In this document: piece after piece, positions 52,403-61,889 of the stretch
Layout: each line of letters opens with the position of its first letter
Numbering within the stretch: the stretch's first letter is position 1
Assembly (NCBI RefSeq): GCF_001426525.1
Contig: NZ_LMEW01000002.1
Coordinates: forward strand, 1-64,000
Reading direction: 5' to 3'
DNA from: Massilia sp. Root133
Lineage (GTDB): Bacteria > Pseudomonadota > Gammaproteobacteria > Burkholderiales > Burkholderiaceae_D
DNA: 64,000 bases
Notes under the pieces: generated by a model
Seen by the model: the letters and a program-made list of their open reading frames with translations, nothing else
Told to the model about the DNA's origin: nothing
The model's database searches: none
Made by a program: the position numbers and the translations under genes

Positions 52403-53758
52403 ATGCGCAACGCACGCGAATTCAACTTCGACGGCCTCGTGGGCCCGTCGCACAACTACGCCGGTCTCTCGTTCGGCAACGTCGCCTCGTTCAACAATGT
52501 GCGGAGCGCGTCGAACCCGCGCCAGGCCGCGCTGCAGGGCCTCGCCAAGATGCGCGCACTGGCCGCACGCGGCTTCGCGCAAGGCTTGCTGCCGCCGCAG
52601 GCGCGTCCGAACTTCCGTCTGCTGCGCCGCCTCGGCTTCACGGGCACGGATGCCGACGTGCTGGCACGGGCGTACCGCGAATCTCCGGTGATCCTCGCGT
52701 GCGCATACTCCGCATCGCCGATGTGGACCGCGAACGCCGCCACCGTCAGCCCGTCGGCCGACACGGCGGACGGCCGCGTGCACTTCACCGCCGCGAACCT
52801 GAACAACAAGCTGCACCGCGCGGAAGAACACGTGCAGGCGACGCGCACGCTGCGCGCCCTGTTCGCGAACCCGGACCGCTTCGTCGTGCACGACCCGCTG
52901 CCGTCGACGCCCGCGTTCGGCGACGAGGGCGCCGCCAACCACACGCGCTTCGCCAGCGCCCACGGCGCGGCCGGCGTCGAATTCTTCGTGTATGGCCGCG
53001 TCGAGTTCGACCCGTCCGCGCCCGCGCCGACCAAGTATCCGGCACGCCAGACGCTGGAAGCATCGCAGGCCGTCGCCCGCCTGCATGGCCTGGACGCGGC
53101 ACGTACCGTATTCGCGTCGCAGAATCCGGCCGTGATCGACCAGGGCGTGTTTCATAACGACGTGATCGCGGTCGGCAACGGCAACGTGCTGTTCTACCAC
53201 GACCAGGCGTTCGCCGACGAAGCGGCCACGCTGGAAGCGCTGCGCCGCGCGCTGGGCGTTACCGGCACCGACCTGCGCGCCGTGCGCGTGGACACGGGCG
53301 TCGTCCCCGTCGCCGACGCCGTCGCCAGCTACCTGTTCAACAGCCAGCTGCTGTCGAAGCCGGACGGCGGCATGGCGCTCGTCGTCCCGCACGAGTGCCG
53401 CGAGGTCGCGACCGTGGCCCGCTACCTGGAGCAGTTGGTGGCATCCGGAAGGTCGGGAAACGGCGCGATCGACGAGTTGATCGAATTCGACCTGCGCCAG
53501 AGCATGCGCAACGGCGGCGGCCCCGCGTGCCTGCGCCTGCGCGTGGTGCTCACGGACGAGGAAGCGGCCGCGATGCACCAGGGCGTGCTGATGACGGAAG
53601 ACCTGTACGCGCGCCTCGTGCCGTGGGTCGAGCGTCATTACCGCGACCGCGTGGAGCCGAAGGACCTGGCGGACCCGCAGCTGGCCATCGAATGCGCGGC
53701 CGCGCTGGAAGACCTGGAACGCATCCTCGGCTTGCCCGGTCTTTACCACCTTTCGTGA
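52403..53758 (+). CDS. astB: N-succinylarginine dihydrolase
   Basis: A 451-residue amidinotransferase-fold enzyme hydrolysing succinylarginine to succinylornithine, CO2 and two ammonia. Signature regions: [54 protein letters not shown] and the nucleophile Cys in [14 protein letters not shown] near the C-terminus. It begins five bases after astD. In the pathway it acts second, before AstC. Confidence 0.96.
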   Translation: MRNAREFNFDGLVGPSHNYAGLSFGNVASFNNVRSASNPRQAALQGLAKMRALAARGFAQGLLPPQARPNFRLLRRLGFTGTDADVLARAYRESPVILACAYSASPMWTANAATVSPSADTADGRVHFTAANLNNKLHRAEEHVQATRTLRALFANPDRFVVHDPLPSTPAFGDEGAANHTRFASAHGAAGVEFFVYGRVEFDPSAPAPTKYPARQTLEASQAVARLHGLDAARTVFASQNPAVIDQGVFHNDVIAVGNGNVLFYHDQAFADEAATLEALRRALGVTGTDLRAVRVDTGVVPVADAVASYLFNSQLLSKPDGGMALVVPHECREVATVARYLEQLVASGRSGNGAIDELIEFDLRQSMRNGGGPACLRLRVVLTDEEAAAMHQGVLMTEDLYARLVPWVERHYRDRVEPKDLADPQLAIECAAALEDLERILGLPGLYHLS

Positions 53759-53782
53759 TTTAATAGCGCATCGTTTCCGGGA

Positions 53783-53870
53783 GGGTGTACCTCGAAAAAC
53801 CGTCCAGGTTTTTCGACGTACACCCGAAGAAGCACAAGAAATCTGGACGGGACAACCCTGTCCGTACCAG
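53783..53870 (+). promoter_or_regulatory. Structured leader before the NAD-glutamate dehydrogenase gene
   Basis: A long stem pairs GGGTGTAC-c-TCGAAAAACC (53783-53801) with GGTTTTTCGA-c-GTACACCC (53807-53825). A second hairpin runs from CTGGACGG (53843) to CCGTACCAG (53870). CCGTCCAG (53800-53807), at the loop of the first, is exactly complementary to CTGGACGG (53843-53850), at the foot of the second, so two exclusive folds are possible. There is no T run. It could be an attenuator-like or mRNA-stability element within the AST operon. Confidence 0.5.
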
Positions 53871-53936
53871 CCGGGAACATGTGGCCACAAGCCGTGCCGA
53901 ACCCGGCGCAACAACCAGCTTTTGGAGAAGCTAAAA

Positions 53937-56900
53937 ATGAACAAAGACATGCCTCACGATCTGCGCACGCAAACCCTCGCGCTGGTCAACGAGAACAAGC
54001 CGGTGGACGCCTCGGAACAAGTGGGCGCGCTGATCGGCGCCTGGATCGGCGCCCTGGACGAGGACGACCTCGCCGGCATCGATCCCCGCAACCTCGCCGC
54101 CATCCTGTGGGATGCCTTCGCCCAGGTGGCGCAGCGCACGACCGACGGTTGCCAGATCGCGGAGAATCGCTACACGGACGGGCGCTGCGGCATGTCGACC
54201 GCCTTGCTGATCCTGAACGAGGACATGCCCTACCTCGTCGACTCGTTCGTGATGGCGCTGCGCCGCCAGCGCGTCGTCGCGTCGGGCGTGCTGAATACGG
54301 TGCTGCCCGTGCGCCGCGATGAAGCCGGGCGCGTGGTCGCCGTCGGCGAAGCGGGCGCGCCGCTGGAATCGTATGTCCTGTGCCTGCTGGCGGAAGACCT
54401 GCCGCAGGACGAGCTCTCCGAACTCGTCGCCCGCATCCAGATGGTCGCGCGCGACGCCGCCATCGTGCACCGCGACGCCGTCGCCATGGCCGACCGCATG
54501 ACTTTCGTCGCCGCAGCAGCCGCCGAGAAAGGGCATGATGCGGGCACGCCGTCCGGCCAGGAAGTGGCTGCCTTCCTCGACTGGGCCAAGAACGAAGGCT
54601 TCGAACCGTTCGGCTATGCCTATTACTTCGTCAAGCCGGGCGTGCGCGAACTCGAACGCGATATCCCGAGCCGCATCGGCGTGCTGCAGGATACGTCGCA
54701 CCCCGTCTACGGCACCTGCCTGCAGAACATCCCGGGCGACTTCGAGATCCTGTCCAAGCGCGACGAGACGCTGTCGATCGTGAAGGCCGACGTGGCCGGC
54801 ACCTTGCACCGCGACCAGCCGCTGGATTTCATCGGCGTGCGTGACACCGACACGCAAGGCAACACGATCGGCGAACACTGCTTCGTCGGCCTGTTCACCC
54901 GCGCCGCCACGTCGACCCCGCTGGCGCGCCTGCCGTTCGCACGCGGCCGCGTCGCGAAAGTGCTGTCGATTGCCGGCGTGCGCCAAGAAGGCTTCCGCGC
55001 CGAGAAATTCCTCGAGATCCTGGAGTCGCTGCCGCGCACGGAAGCGCTGGAAGCGGATCCGGACTGGCTTGCCCAGGTGTGCAGCTCCGTCGTCTCGCTG
55101 TACAAGCAGCCGCGCGCGAAAGTCTTCGCCCGCCGCGACGTCTATCAACGCCACCTGAACGTCCTCGTCTACCTGCCGCGCGAGCGCTACAGCGCCGCCG
55201 TCGTCGCGGCGCTGGCGCAGGCACTGAAGGAAAGCTCGGGCGCCGTCGACGTGCGCACGCAGACCCTCGTCGCCGATGGCCCGCTGGCCCGCGTCTACCT
55301 GATCGCCCAGGCCGCGCGCTATCCGCTCGACCTGGAATCGGACATCCAGAAACCGCTGCTGTCCGTGCTGGACGGCTGGCATGACCGCTACACGGCGCTG
55401 ACCGACACGGTCGAAGATGTCCCGACCCGCAACGCGCTGCGCAAGATCCTGCCGACGCTGCCGGTCAACTACGTGGCCGCGACCGCGCCCGAAATCGCCT
55501 TCCGCGACGTGAGCGCGATCATCGCGAACGGCCAGCAGGGCCACGTCTCGGTCCGCATCGAGACGGATGAAGCGGGCGTCACGTCGCTGCGCCTGTACTC
55601 GACGAACACGATGCCGTCGCTGTCGCGCATCCTGCCGGCGCTGCAGAACGCCGGCGTCGCCATCGACCGCGAACAGAGCTTCTGGATCGACACGGCCGAC
55701 GGCACGCGCCGCTACATCACGGGCCTGATCGTCGACGCGGATTCGGCCGCCAAGCTGGCCAAGCCGGGCGTCGCGGAAGTCGCGGGCGAACTGTTCGCCG
55801 CGCTGTTCAACGACGAAGCGGAAGACGGCCGCCTGAACGGCCTGACCATCGAAGGCGGCCTGGCCATGCGCGAAGTGCAGCTCGTGCGCGCCTACATCAG
55901 CTACTGGCGCCAGGCGGGCAGCAAGTTCTCGACCCGCTACATGGCCGAGACGCTGCGCCCGCGCGCGAACCTCGTCAAGGAACTGGTCGAAGGTTTCGAG
56001 CTGCGCTTCGATCCGAAACGCAGCGCCGAGGAACGCGCCGAAGGCGATGCGAAACTGGCCGCGCTGAAGGCGGACCTGGCCAGGGTCAACCACGCCGACA
56101 CCGAGGAAATCATGGCCGCGCTGGTCGATCTCGTGATGGCGACAGTGCGCACCAATTACTATCAAAACGATGGCGAGAAGATCATCTTCAAGCTCGACAC
56201 GAGCCACCTGGCGCTCGTGCCGGAACCTCGTCCGTTCCGCGAGATCTATGTGTTCTCGCGCCGCTTCGAAGGCTTGCACCTGCGCGGCGGCCCGGTCGCC
56301 CGCGGCGGCCTGCGCTGGTCCGATCGCATGGAAGACTACCGCACCGAAGTGCTGGGCCTCGTGAAGGCGCAGATGGTCAAGAACGCCGTCATCGTGCCGG
56401 CCGGCTCGAAGGGCGGTTTCGTCTGCAAGCAGATGCCGAAGGATGCGGCGCGTGACGTCGTGGCGGCCGAAGGCGAAGCCGTCTACCGCCTGTTCATCGC
56501 GAGCCTGCTGGAAGTGACGGACAACCGCGTGCGCGGCGAGATCGTGCCGCCGACGGACACCGTGCGCTACGACCAGGACGACCCTTACCTCGTGGTCGCC
56601 GCCGACAAGGGCACCGCGACGTTCTCCGACATCGCCAACAGCATCGCCGTCTCGCGCGGCTTCTGGCTGGGCGACGCGTTCGCATCGGGCGGTTCGAACG
56701 GCTACGACCACAAGAAGATGGGCATCACGGCGAAGGGCGCGTTCGAAGCCGTGAAACGCCACTTCTACGAAATGGGCCATGACATGAACACGACCCCGGT
56801 GACGATGGTCGGCGTGGGCGACATGTCGGGCGACGTGTTCGGCAACGGCGTGCTGCTGTCGCGCCAGCTGAAAGTGCTGGCCGCGTTCGACCACCGCCAC

Positions 56901-58706
56901 ATCTTCCTCGACCCGAACCCGGACGTCGTCGTGTCGTTCAATGAGCGCAAGCGCATGTTCGCGCTGCCGCGTTCGTCGTGGGACGACTACGACAAGGAAC
57001 TGATCTCGGAAGGCGGCGGCGTGTTCCCGCGCACCGCGCGCCACATCGAGCTGTCGCCGCAAGTGCGCGAAGCGCTGGCCATCGAAGAGACGTCGCTCAC
57101 GCCGGAAGAACTGATGCACCGTATCCTGCTGGCACCGGTCGACCTGTTCTACAACGGCGGCATCGGCACCTACATCAAGGCATCCACCGAGACCCACGCG
57201 CAGGTGAAGGACCGCGCCAACGACAACATCCGCGTCAACGGCAACGAGCTGCGCGTGAAGGTTGTCGCGGAAGGCGGCAACCTGGGCGCCACGCAGGCCG
57301 GCCGTATCGAATTCGCGCTGGCCGGCGGCCGCATCTTCACGGATGCGATCGACAACTCGGCCGGCGTGGACTGCTCCGACCACGAAGTCAACGTCAAGAT
57401 CTGGCTCGACACCGAAGTCAACGCGGGCCAGCTGGACGAGGGCGAGCGCAATCGCCTGCTGACCGAGATGACGGGCGATATCGAGAAGCTGGTCCTGCGC
57501 GACAACACGCTGCAGACGCACCTGCTGGTGCGCGAGGCGCAGGCGCAATCGGACAGCGCCGTCGTCGACGGCTACGCTGCCCTGATCGCGAGCCTGGAGG
57601 CGGAAGGCGCCGTGTCGCGCGAGCTGGAGCAGCTGCCGAGCGAGACGGAACTGCAGCGCCGCAAGGCCCTGGGCCTGGGCTTGAGCACGCCGGAACTGGC
57701 CGTCGTCGTCGCCAACGTCAAGAACCGCTTCAAGCGCATCCTCGCCGCGCTGCCGCTGACGGAACAGCCGTGGGCCGAGACCATCCTGCGCCCGTACTTC
57801 CCGGCGCAGCTGGTCGCCACGCGCGATCCGCTGGCGCATCCGCTGGCCAACGCGATCCTCGCGACCGTGCTGGCCAACGAATCCGTCAACCGCTGCGGCC
57901 CGCTGATGCTGCGCGACCTGGCGCTGGAACACCGCATAGACGACGCCGAAGTCGTGAAAGCGTGGGGCCAGGCCTGGGCCGCGCTGCACCTGGCGCCCGT
58001 GTTCGAGGCACTGGACCATGACGCGCTGGTCGTGCCGCGCGACGTGTCGCAGACCGTCGATGCGCGCACCCGCGTGATGCTGCGCACCGTGATCGAAGGC
58101 GTGCTGTCGCTGCCGGCCGAGCAGGCCGGTGCCGGGGGCATGGAAGAGCTGTCGAACCTGTTCGCCCAGCCGGAACAACTGCGCCAGCTGATGCCGGCGA
58201 AGCTTGACGCGGACAGCCACGCGGGCCTGTCGTCGTCGTTCGTGCAGGCGTGGAAGGCCGTCGACACGGTCGAATCGCTGGCGGCGTTCCTGTTCGCGGC
58301 CGTCTCCGTCCAGCGTCCGCAAGGCATGTCGCTGGCCGAGTTCCTGCGCGTCGGCATGCTGCTGCGCGAACAGGCCGGCATCGACACCCTGGAACGCGGC
58401 CTCAAGCTGCCGGCCACCAGCAAGTCGCAGGAACAGCTGCGTAACTACGCGCTGCAAGCCCTGCGCCGCACGCAGCAACGCCTGCTGACGGAAGTGCTGG
58501 CGGCGAGCCGCACCAGCGGCGACATGCAGTCGGCCGTGCGCGAGCTGGCCGCGGCGATGGGCCTGTCGGCCGGCTACGTCCAACCGACGGACCTGGAGCA
58601 GGCGATGCTGGCCGTGTGGTCGCTGTCGGAAGGGTCGAGCCCGGACCGCATCGCATCCGGCACCGCGGCGTCGACCGTCGCCACCACCGTCGCGAACCTG
58701 GCGTAA
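53937..58706 (+). CDS. gdhB: NAD-dependent glutamate dehydrogenase, 180-kDa class
   Basis: A 1589-residue enzyme deaminating glutamate to 2-oxoglutarate with NAD. It belongs to the large GDH class known from Streptomyces and Pseudomonas, where gdhB is induced by arginine through ArgR. The N-terminal half (about 1-700) holds regulatory ACT-like regions; the catalytic core includes LHLRGGPVARGGLRWSDR, VIVPAGSKGGFVCKQ and the nucleotide-binding region VVAEGGNLGATQAGRIEFAL with IDNSAGVDCSDHEVNVKI. GGAGAAG precedes the ATG; a TTG 15 bases upstream is unlikely. It sits between astB and astE, so glutamate from the AST pathway feeds straight into it. Confidence 0.95.
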   Translation: MNKDMPHDLRTQTLALVNENKPVDASEQVGALIGAWIGALDEDDLAGIDPRNLAAILWDAFAQVAQRTTDGCQIAENRYTDGRCGMSTALLILNEDMPYLVDSFVMALRRQRVVASGVLNTVLPVRRDEAGRVVAVGEAGAPLESYVLCLLAEDLPQDELSELVARIQMVARDAAIVHRDAVAMADRMTFVAAAAAEKGHDAGTPSGQEVAAFLDWAKNEGFEPFGYAYYFVKPGVRELERDIPSRIGVLQDTSHPVYGTCLQNIPGDFEILSKRDETLSIVKADVAGTLHRDQPLDFIGVRDTDTQGNTIGEHCFVGLFTRAATSTPLARLPFARGRVAKVLSIAGVRQEGFRAEKFLEILESLPRTEALEADPDWLAQVCSSVVSLYKQPRAKVFARRDVYQRHLNVLVYLPRERYSAAVVAALAQALKESSGAVDVRTQTLVADGPLARVYLIAQAARYPLDLESDIQKPLLSVLDGWHDRYTALTDTVEDVPTRNALRKILPTLPVNYVAATAPEIAFRDVSAIIANGQQGHVSVRIETDEAGVTSLRLYSTNTMPSLSRILPALQNAGVAIDREQSFWIDTADGTRRYITGLIVDADSAAKLAKPGVAEVAGELFAALFNDEAEDGRLNGLTIEGGLAMREVQLVRAYISYWRQAGSKFSTRYMAETLRPRANLVKELVEGFELRFDPKRSAEERAEGDAKLAALKADLARVNHADTEEIMAALVDLVMATVRTNYYQNDGEKIIFKLDTSHLALVPEPRPFREIYVFSRRFEGLHLRGGPVARGGLRWSDRMEDYRTEVLGLVKAQMVKNAVIVPAGSKGGFVCKQMPKDAARDVVAAEGEAVYRLFIASLLEVTDNRVRGEIVPPTDTVRYDQDDPYLVVAADKGTATFSDIANSIAVSRGFWLGDAFASGGSNGYDHKKMGITAKGAFEAVKRHFYEMGHDMNTTPVTMVGVGDMSGDVFGNGVLLSRQLKVLAAFDHRHIFLDPNPDVVVSFNERKRMFALPRSSWDDYDKELISEGGGVFPRTARHIELSPQVREALAIEETSLTPEELMHRILLAPVDLFYNGGIGTYIKASTETHAQVKDRANDNIRVNGNELRVKVVAEGGNLGATQAGRIEFALAGGRIFTDAIDNSAGVDCSDHEVNVKIWLDTEVNAGQLDEGERNRLLTEMTGDIEKLVLRDNTLQTHLLVREAQAQSDSAVVDGYAALIASLEAEGAVSRELEQLPSETELQRRKALGLGLSTPELAVVVANVKNRFKRILAALPLTEQPWAETILRPYFPAQLVATRDPLAHPLANAILATVLANESVNRCGPLMLRDLALEHRIDDAEVVKAWGQAWAALHLAPVFEALDHDALVVPRDVSQTVDARTRVMLRTVIEGVLSLPAEQAGAGGMEELSNLFAQPEQLRQLMPAKLDADSHAGLSSSFVQAWKAVDTVESLAAFLFAAVSVQRPQGMSLAEFLRVGMLLREQAGIDTLERGLKLPATSKSQEQLRNYALQALRRTQQRLLTEVLAASRTSGDMQSAVRELAAAMGLSAGYVQPTDLEQAMLAVWSLSEGSSPDRIASGTAASTVATTVANLA

Positions 58707-58709
58707 GCG

Positions 58710-59696
58710 ATGGCGGCCACCTTACCGAAGGAAATCCGGGCACTTGCCGAAGGCGACTTCGGCGAGGTCGCCGCCCGCTTCGCGCAAGCCGGCTTCACGG
58801 TCGGCCTGCCCGCGAAGGGCGTGCTGACCGTGAAGGCTGCGACGCCGTCGGCAGCGCGTGCCGCCGTGCTGCTGTCGGTGGGCGTCCATGGCGACGAGAC
58901 GGGGCCGATCGAGATGGCGGCCTACGCCATCGAGGCCCTGTCGCGCACGCCGGGCGAGGTCGCGGTGGACCTGATGCTGTGCGTCGGGAACATCGACGCC
59001 ATCGCGGCCGGCAAGCGCTTCATCGACGCGGACCTGAACCGCATGTTCCGCGACCAGCGCGGCGACCTGGCCGGCACCTTCGAAGCCGGCCGGGCGGACA
59101 CGCTGATCGCAGCCACGGCTGCATTCTTCGACGGCAGCGGCCCGCGCCGCTGGCACCTCGACCTGCACACGGCGATCCGCGGCTCGCGTTATCCGCGCTT
59201 CGCGATCGTGCCGGAGCTGATCGCGGACGAGCCTCGCCGCGCGCTGATCGCGTGGCTGGGCCTCGGCGGCATCGAAGCCGTCATCATGAACCCGGCATCC
59301 GCGGGCACGTACAGTTACTGGACGGCCGAGCGGCACGGCGCCGCGGGCACCACCGTCGAACTGGGACGCATCGGCACGCTGGGGCAGAACGACCTGTCGC
59401 AGTTCGCGGCGATGGCGTCGGCCTTGCACGGATTGCTGCGCGGGCAGGCGCAGGCGGGCGGCAACCAACCCATCGTGTTCAACACGGCCCAGTCGATCAC
59501 CAAGCTGTCCGATGCGTTCACGATGAGCTTCGGGCGCGACACGGAGAACTTCACGCCGCTGAAAAAGGGCGACGTGATCGCGCGCGACGGCGATACCGTT
59601 TATACCGTTCAGCACGACGAGGAGTGCGTCGTGTTCCCGAATCCCGACGTGCGCGTGGGATTGCGGGCAGGGATCATGGTGGTGCGCGCCGGTTGA
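58710..59696 (+). CDS. astE: Succinylglutamate desuccinylase
   Basis: A 328-residue zinc hydrolase of the AstE/aspartoacylase family splitting succinylglutamate into succinate and glutamate, the last AST step. Zinc and catalytic motifs: LSVGVHGDETGPIEM (His and Glu ligands, near residue 59), RFIDADLNRMFR, WHLDLHTAIRGSRYPRF (His ligand near 149) and TTVELGRIGTLGQ with the catalytic Glu. It begins three bases after the dehydrogenase gene and closes the operon. Confidence 0.95.
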   Translation: MAATLPKEIRALAEGDFGEVAARFAQAGFTVGLPAKGVLTVKAATPSAARAAVLLSVGVHGDETGPIEMAAYAIEALSRTPGEVAVDLMLCVGNIDAIAAGKRFIDADLNRMFRDQRGDLAGTFEAGRADTLIAATAAFFDGSGPRRWHLDLHTAIRGSRYPRFAIVPELIADEPRRALIAWLGLGGIEAVIMNPASAGTYSYWTAERHGAAGTTVELGRIGTLGQNDLSQFAAMASALHGLLRGQAQAGGNQPIVFNTAQSITKLSDAFTMSFGRDTENFTPLKKGDVIARDGDTVYTVQHDEECVVFPNPDVRVGLRAGIMVVRAG

Positions 59697-59758
59697 AAGC
59701 GCGTTTGCGCCATGCGCGCTAGACTGGTTCTTTGGAACACAAAGGGGAGTCTTCACCC

Positions 59759-60874
59759 ATGAGCAAGCTGTTTTCTCCGATCCAGCTCGGCCCGCTCGAG
59801 CTGGCGAACCGGATCGCCATCGCGCCGATGTGCCAGTACTCCGCCGACCGCGGTTTCGCCACCGACTGGCACATGATCCACCTCGGCCACCTCGCACTGT
59901 CCGGTGCCGGTCTCCTCATCATCGAAGCGACCGCCGTGACGGAAGAGGGGCGCATCACCTATGCCGACCTGGGCCTCTGGTCCGACGAGCATGCGGCGGC
60001 GCTGGAGCCCGTCGTCAATGCGATGCGCAAGCACGCACCGATCAAGATCGCCATCCAGCTCGCGCACGCCGGCCGCAAGGCATCGAGCGAGGTGCCGTGG
60101 AAGGGCGGCGCGAACATCCCTGCCGACCATGAGAATGGCTGGCAGACCGTGGCGCCGTCCGCGATCCCGCACGCGGAGGGCGAGACCGTGCCGCTGGCGC
60201 TCGATGCCGCCGGCCTGCAGCGCGTGAAGGACGGTTTTGTCGCCGCCGCGCGCCGCGCCGATGCGCTGGGCCTGGACGCCATCGAACTGCACGGCGCCCA
60301 TGGCTATCTGCTGCACCAGTTCCTGTCGCCGCTGTCGAACCGGCGCGACGATGCATATGGCGGTTCGCTGGAAAACCGCATGCGCTTTCCGCTCGAGGTG
60401 TTCGAGGCCGTGCGCGCGGCCGTGTCGCCCGAGATGGTGGTCGGCATGCGTATCTCGGCCAGCGACTGGGTCGAGGGCGGCTGGGACCTGGAACAGAGCC
60501 TCGTGCTGACCAAAGCGCTCGAAAAACTGGGCTGCCAGTTCATCCACGTCTCGAGCGGCGGGCTGTCGCAGCACCAGAAGATCCCTGTGGGTCCGGGCTA
60601 CCAGATCGAGTTCGCCGCGCGCATCAAGGCGAACACGCCAATGCCGACCATCGGCGTGGGCCTGATCACGGAAGCGAAGCAGGCCGAGACCATCGTGCAG
60701 ACCGGCCAGGCGGACATGGTGGCGCTGGCGCGCGCGATGCTGTACGACCCGCGCTGGCCGTGGCATGCGGCGGCGGAACTGGGGGCGACGGTCAGCGCGC
60801 CGCCGCAGTACTGGCGCTCGCAGCCGCACGAGTACAAGCATCTGTTCGGCGATACGCGCCTGGGCCAGCGCTGA
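59759..60874 (+). CDS. NADPH dehydrogenase, old yellow enzyme family (YqjM/NamA class)
   Basis: A 371-residue FMN barrel enzyme reducing activated C=C bonds. The thermophilic-like/YqjM class is indicated by the flavin-tuning Cys in IAPMCQYSADRG, HAGRKASSEVPWKGG, the substrate-binding HGAHGYLLHQFLSPLSNRR and YGGSLENRMRFPLEV, plus the late VGLITEAKQAE. AAAGGGGAG lies upstream of the chosen ATG. It is probably monocistronic. Natural substrates are usually quinones, enones or nitro compounds. Confidence 0.92.
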   Translation: MSKLFSPIQLGPLELANRIAIAPMCQYSADRGFATDWHMIHLGHLALSGAGLLIIEATAVTEEGRITYADLGLWSDEHAAALEPVVNAMRKHAPIKIAIQLAHAGRKASSEVPWKGGANIPADHENGWQTVAPSAIPHAEGETVPLALDAAGLQRVKDGFVAAARRADALGLDAIELHGAHGYLLHQFLSPLSNRRDDAYGGSLENRMRFPLEVFEAVRAAVSPEMVVGMRISASDWVEGGWDLEQSLVLTKALEKLGCQFIHVSSGGLSQHQKIPVGPGYQIEFAARIKANTPMPTIGVGLITEAKQAETIVQTGQADMVALARAMLYDPRWPWHAAAELGATVSAPPQYWRSQPHEYKHLFGDTRLGQR

Positions 60875-60993
60875 CGGTCGTCGCAGGTTTTCCTCCGTTC
60901 GTTCCGCGTTTTACACCGTCCGTCGCATGCAGGCGGACGACCCCGGGTACCCTTGCTAGAGTGGCATGGTCAATAACAACAAGGCCATCCACC

Positions 60994-61860
60994 ATGCGTA
61001 CTCCGTTCGCCATCGCTCTCACCTGCGCCATCCTCGGCGGCTGCGCCATCATCGTCGCCCCCGGCGGCGATGGCGACTACCAGGTCCGCACGCCATTCTC
61101 CAGCGATTCCATCGAAGGTAACGGCGTGCCCGCGCGCGACGAGCGCACGATCGCCACCGTGCCGGCGCTGGAAGTGAACGGCACGATCACCGTCGACGTG
61201 CGCGTCGGCCCGGCGACGTCGCTGGTCGTGGAGGCGGACAGCAACCTGCTGCCGTTCATCCGCACGGAGCTGCGCGGCGACCGGCTGGTCATCGAGAAGG
61301 AGCGCTCGTTCCGCACCAACAATCCCGTGCGCGTGACCTATACGGTGCCGCGCTTGACGGACGTGCGCCACAATGGGTCCGGCCGCATGTCCGTGCAGGA
61401 CCTGAACGGCGGACCGCTGGTGGTGGAAGAGCGGGGATCGGGTTCCGTGCTGCTGACGGGCCGCGTCGCCGGCCTGGACGCGGTACTGAACGGCTCGGGC
61501 AGCATCGACGCGACGACGTTGCAAAGCAGCGGCGGCAACCTGACCCTGAATGGTTCCGGCCGCGTCGTCGCGGGCCGCATGCAGGGCGAGCGCCTGACGG
61601 CGAGCCTGAACGGCTCCGGCCAGCTGCGCGTGACGGGTGCGGTGCGCCACCTGGCGGCGCGCTCGAACGGCTCCGGCCACCTGGACCTGGCGGACCTCGT
61701 CAGCGAGCAGGCGGACCTGTCGTCGACGGGATCCGGTGGCATGACCGCGAACGTGCGCCAGTCGCTCGTCGCGCAGAACGGCGGTTCCGGCGGCATCCGT
61801 GTGTATGGCAATCCGTCGCAGCGGACCGTGAGCGGGAAGCTCGTCCAGGTCGTGAATTAA
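60994..61860 (+). CDS. GIN-domain (DUF2807) lipoprotein
   Basis: A 288-residue protein with lipobox LGGC (Cys17). The mature part is the putative auto-transporter adhesin head GIN domain, a right-handed beta-helix-like repeat: NGSG occurs again and again (NGSGRMSVQDL, NGSGSIDATTL, NGSGRVVAGRM, NGSGQLRVTG, NGSGHLDLADL) with about 18-20 residues per turn. Function unknown; probably an envelope structural or binding protein. An extended -10-like TGCTAGAGT (60954-60962) lies shortly upstream. Upstream in-frame starts overlap the previous gene and are rejected. Confidence 0.85.
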   Translation: MRTPFAIALTCAILGGCAIIVAPGGDGDYQVRTPFSSDSIEGNGVPARDERTIATVPALEVNGTITVDVRVGPATSLVVEADSNLLPFIRTELRGDRLVIEKERSFRTNNPVRVTYTVPRLTDVRHNGSGRMSVQDLNGGPLVVEERGSGSVLLTGRVAGLDAVLNGSGSIDATTLQSSGGNLTLNGSGRVVAGRMQGERLTASLNGSGQLRVTGAVRHLAARSNGSGHLDLADLVSEQADLSSTGSGGMTANVRQSLVAQNGGSGGIRVYGNPSQRTVSGKLVQVVN

Positions 61861-61885
61861 AAACGCCGGCGCGAAGGCCGGCGTT
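61861..61885. terminator. Bidirectional terminator between GIN-domain gene and hmp
   Basis: AAACGCCGGC and GCCGGCGTTT pair perfectly around a short loop, between two convergent stop codons. Confidence 0.88.
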
Positions 61886-61889
61886 TCGA

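Noticed and set aside
53931..58583. A 1550-codon open frame opposite gdhB
   Set aside because: It mirrors the codon structure of the real gene, is Arg/His/Gln-rich like other antisense frames in GC-rich DNA, and has no recognisable motif.
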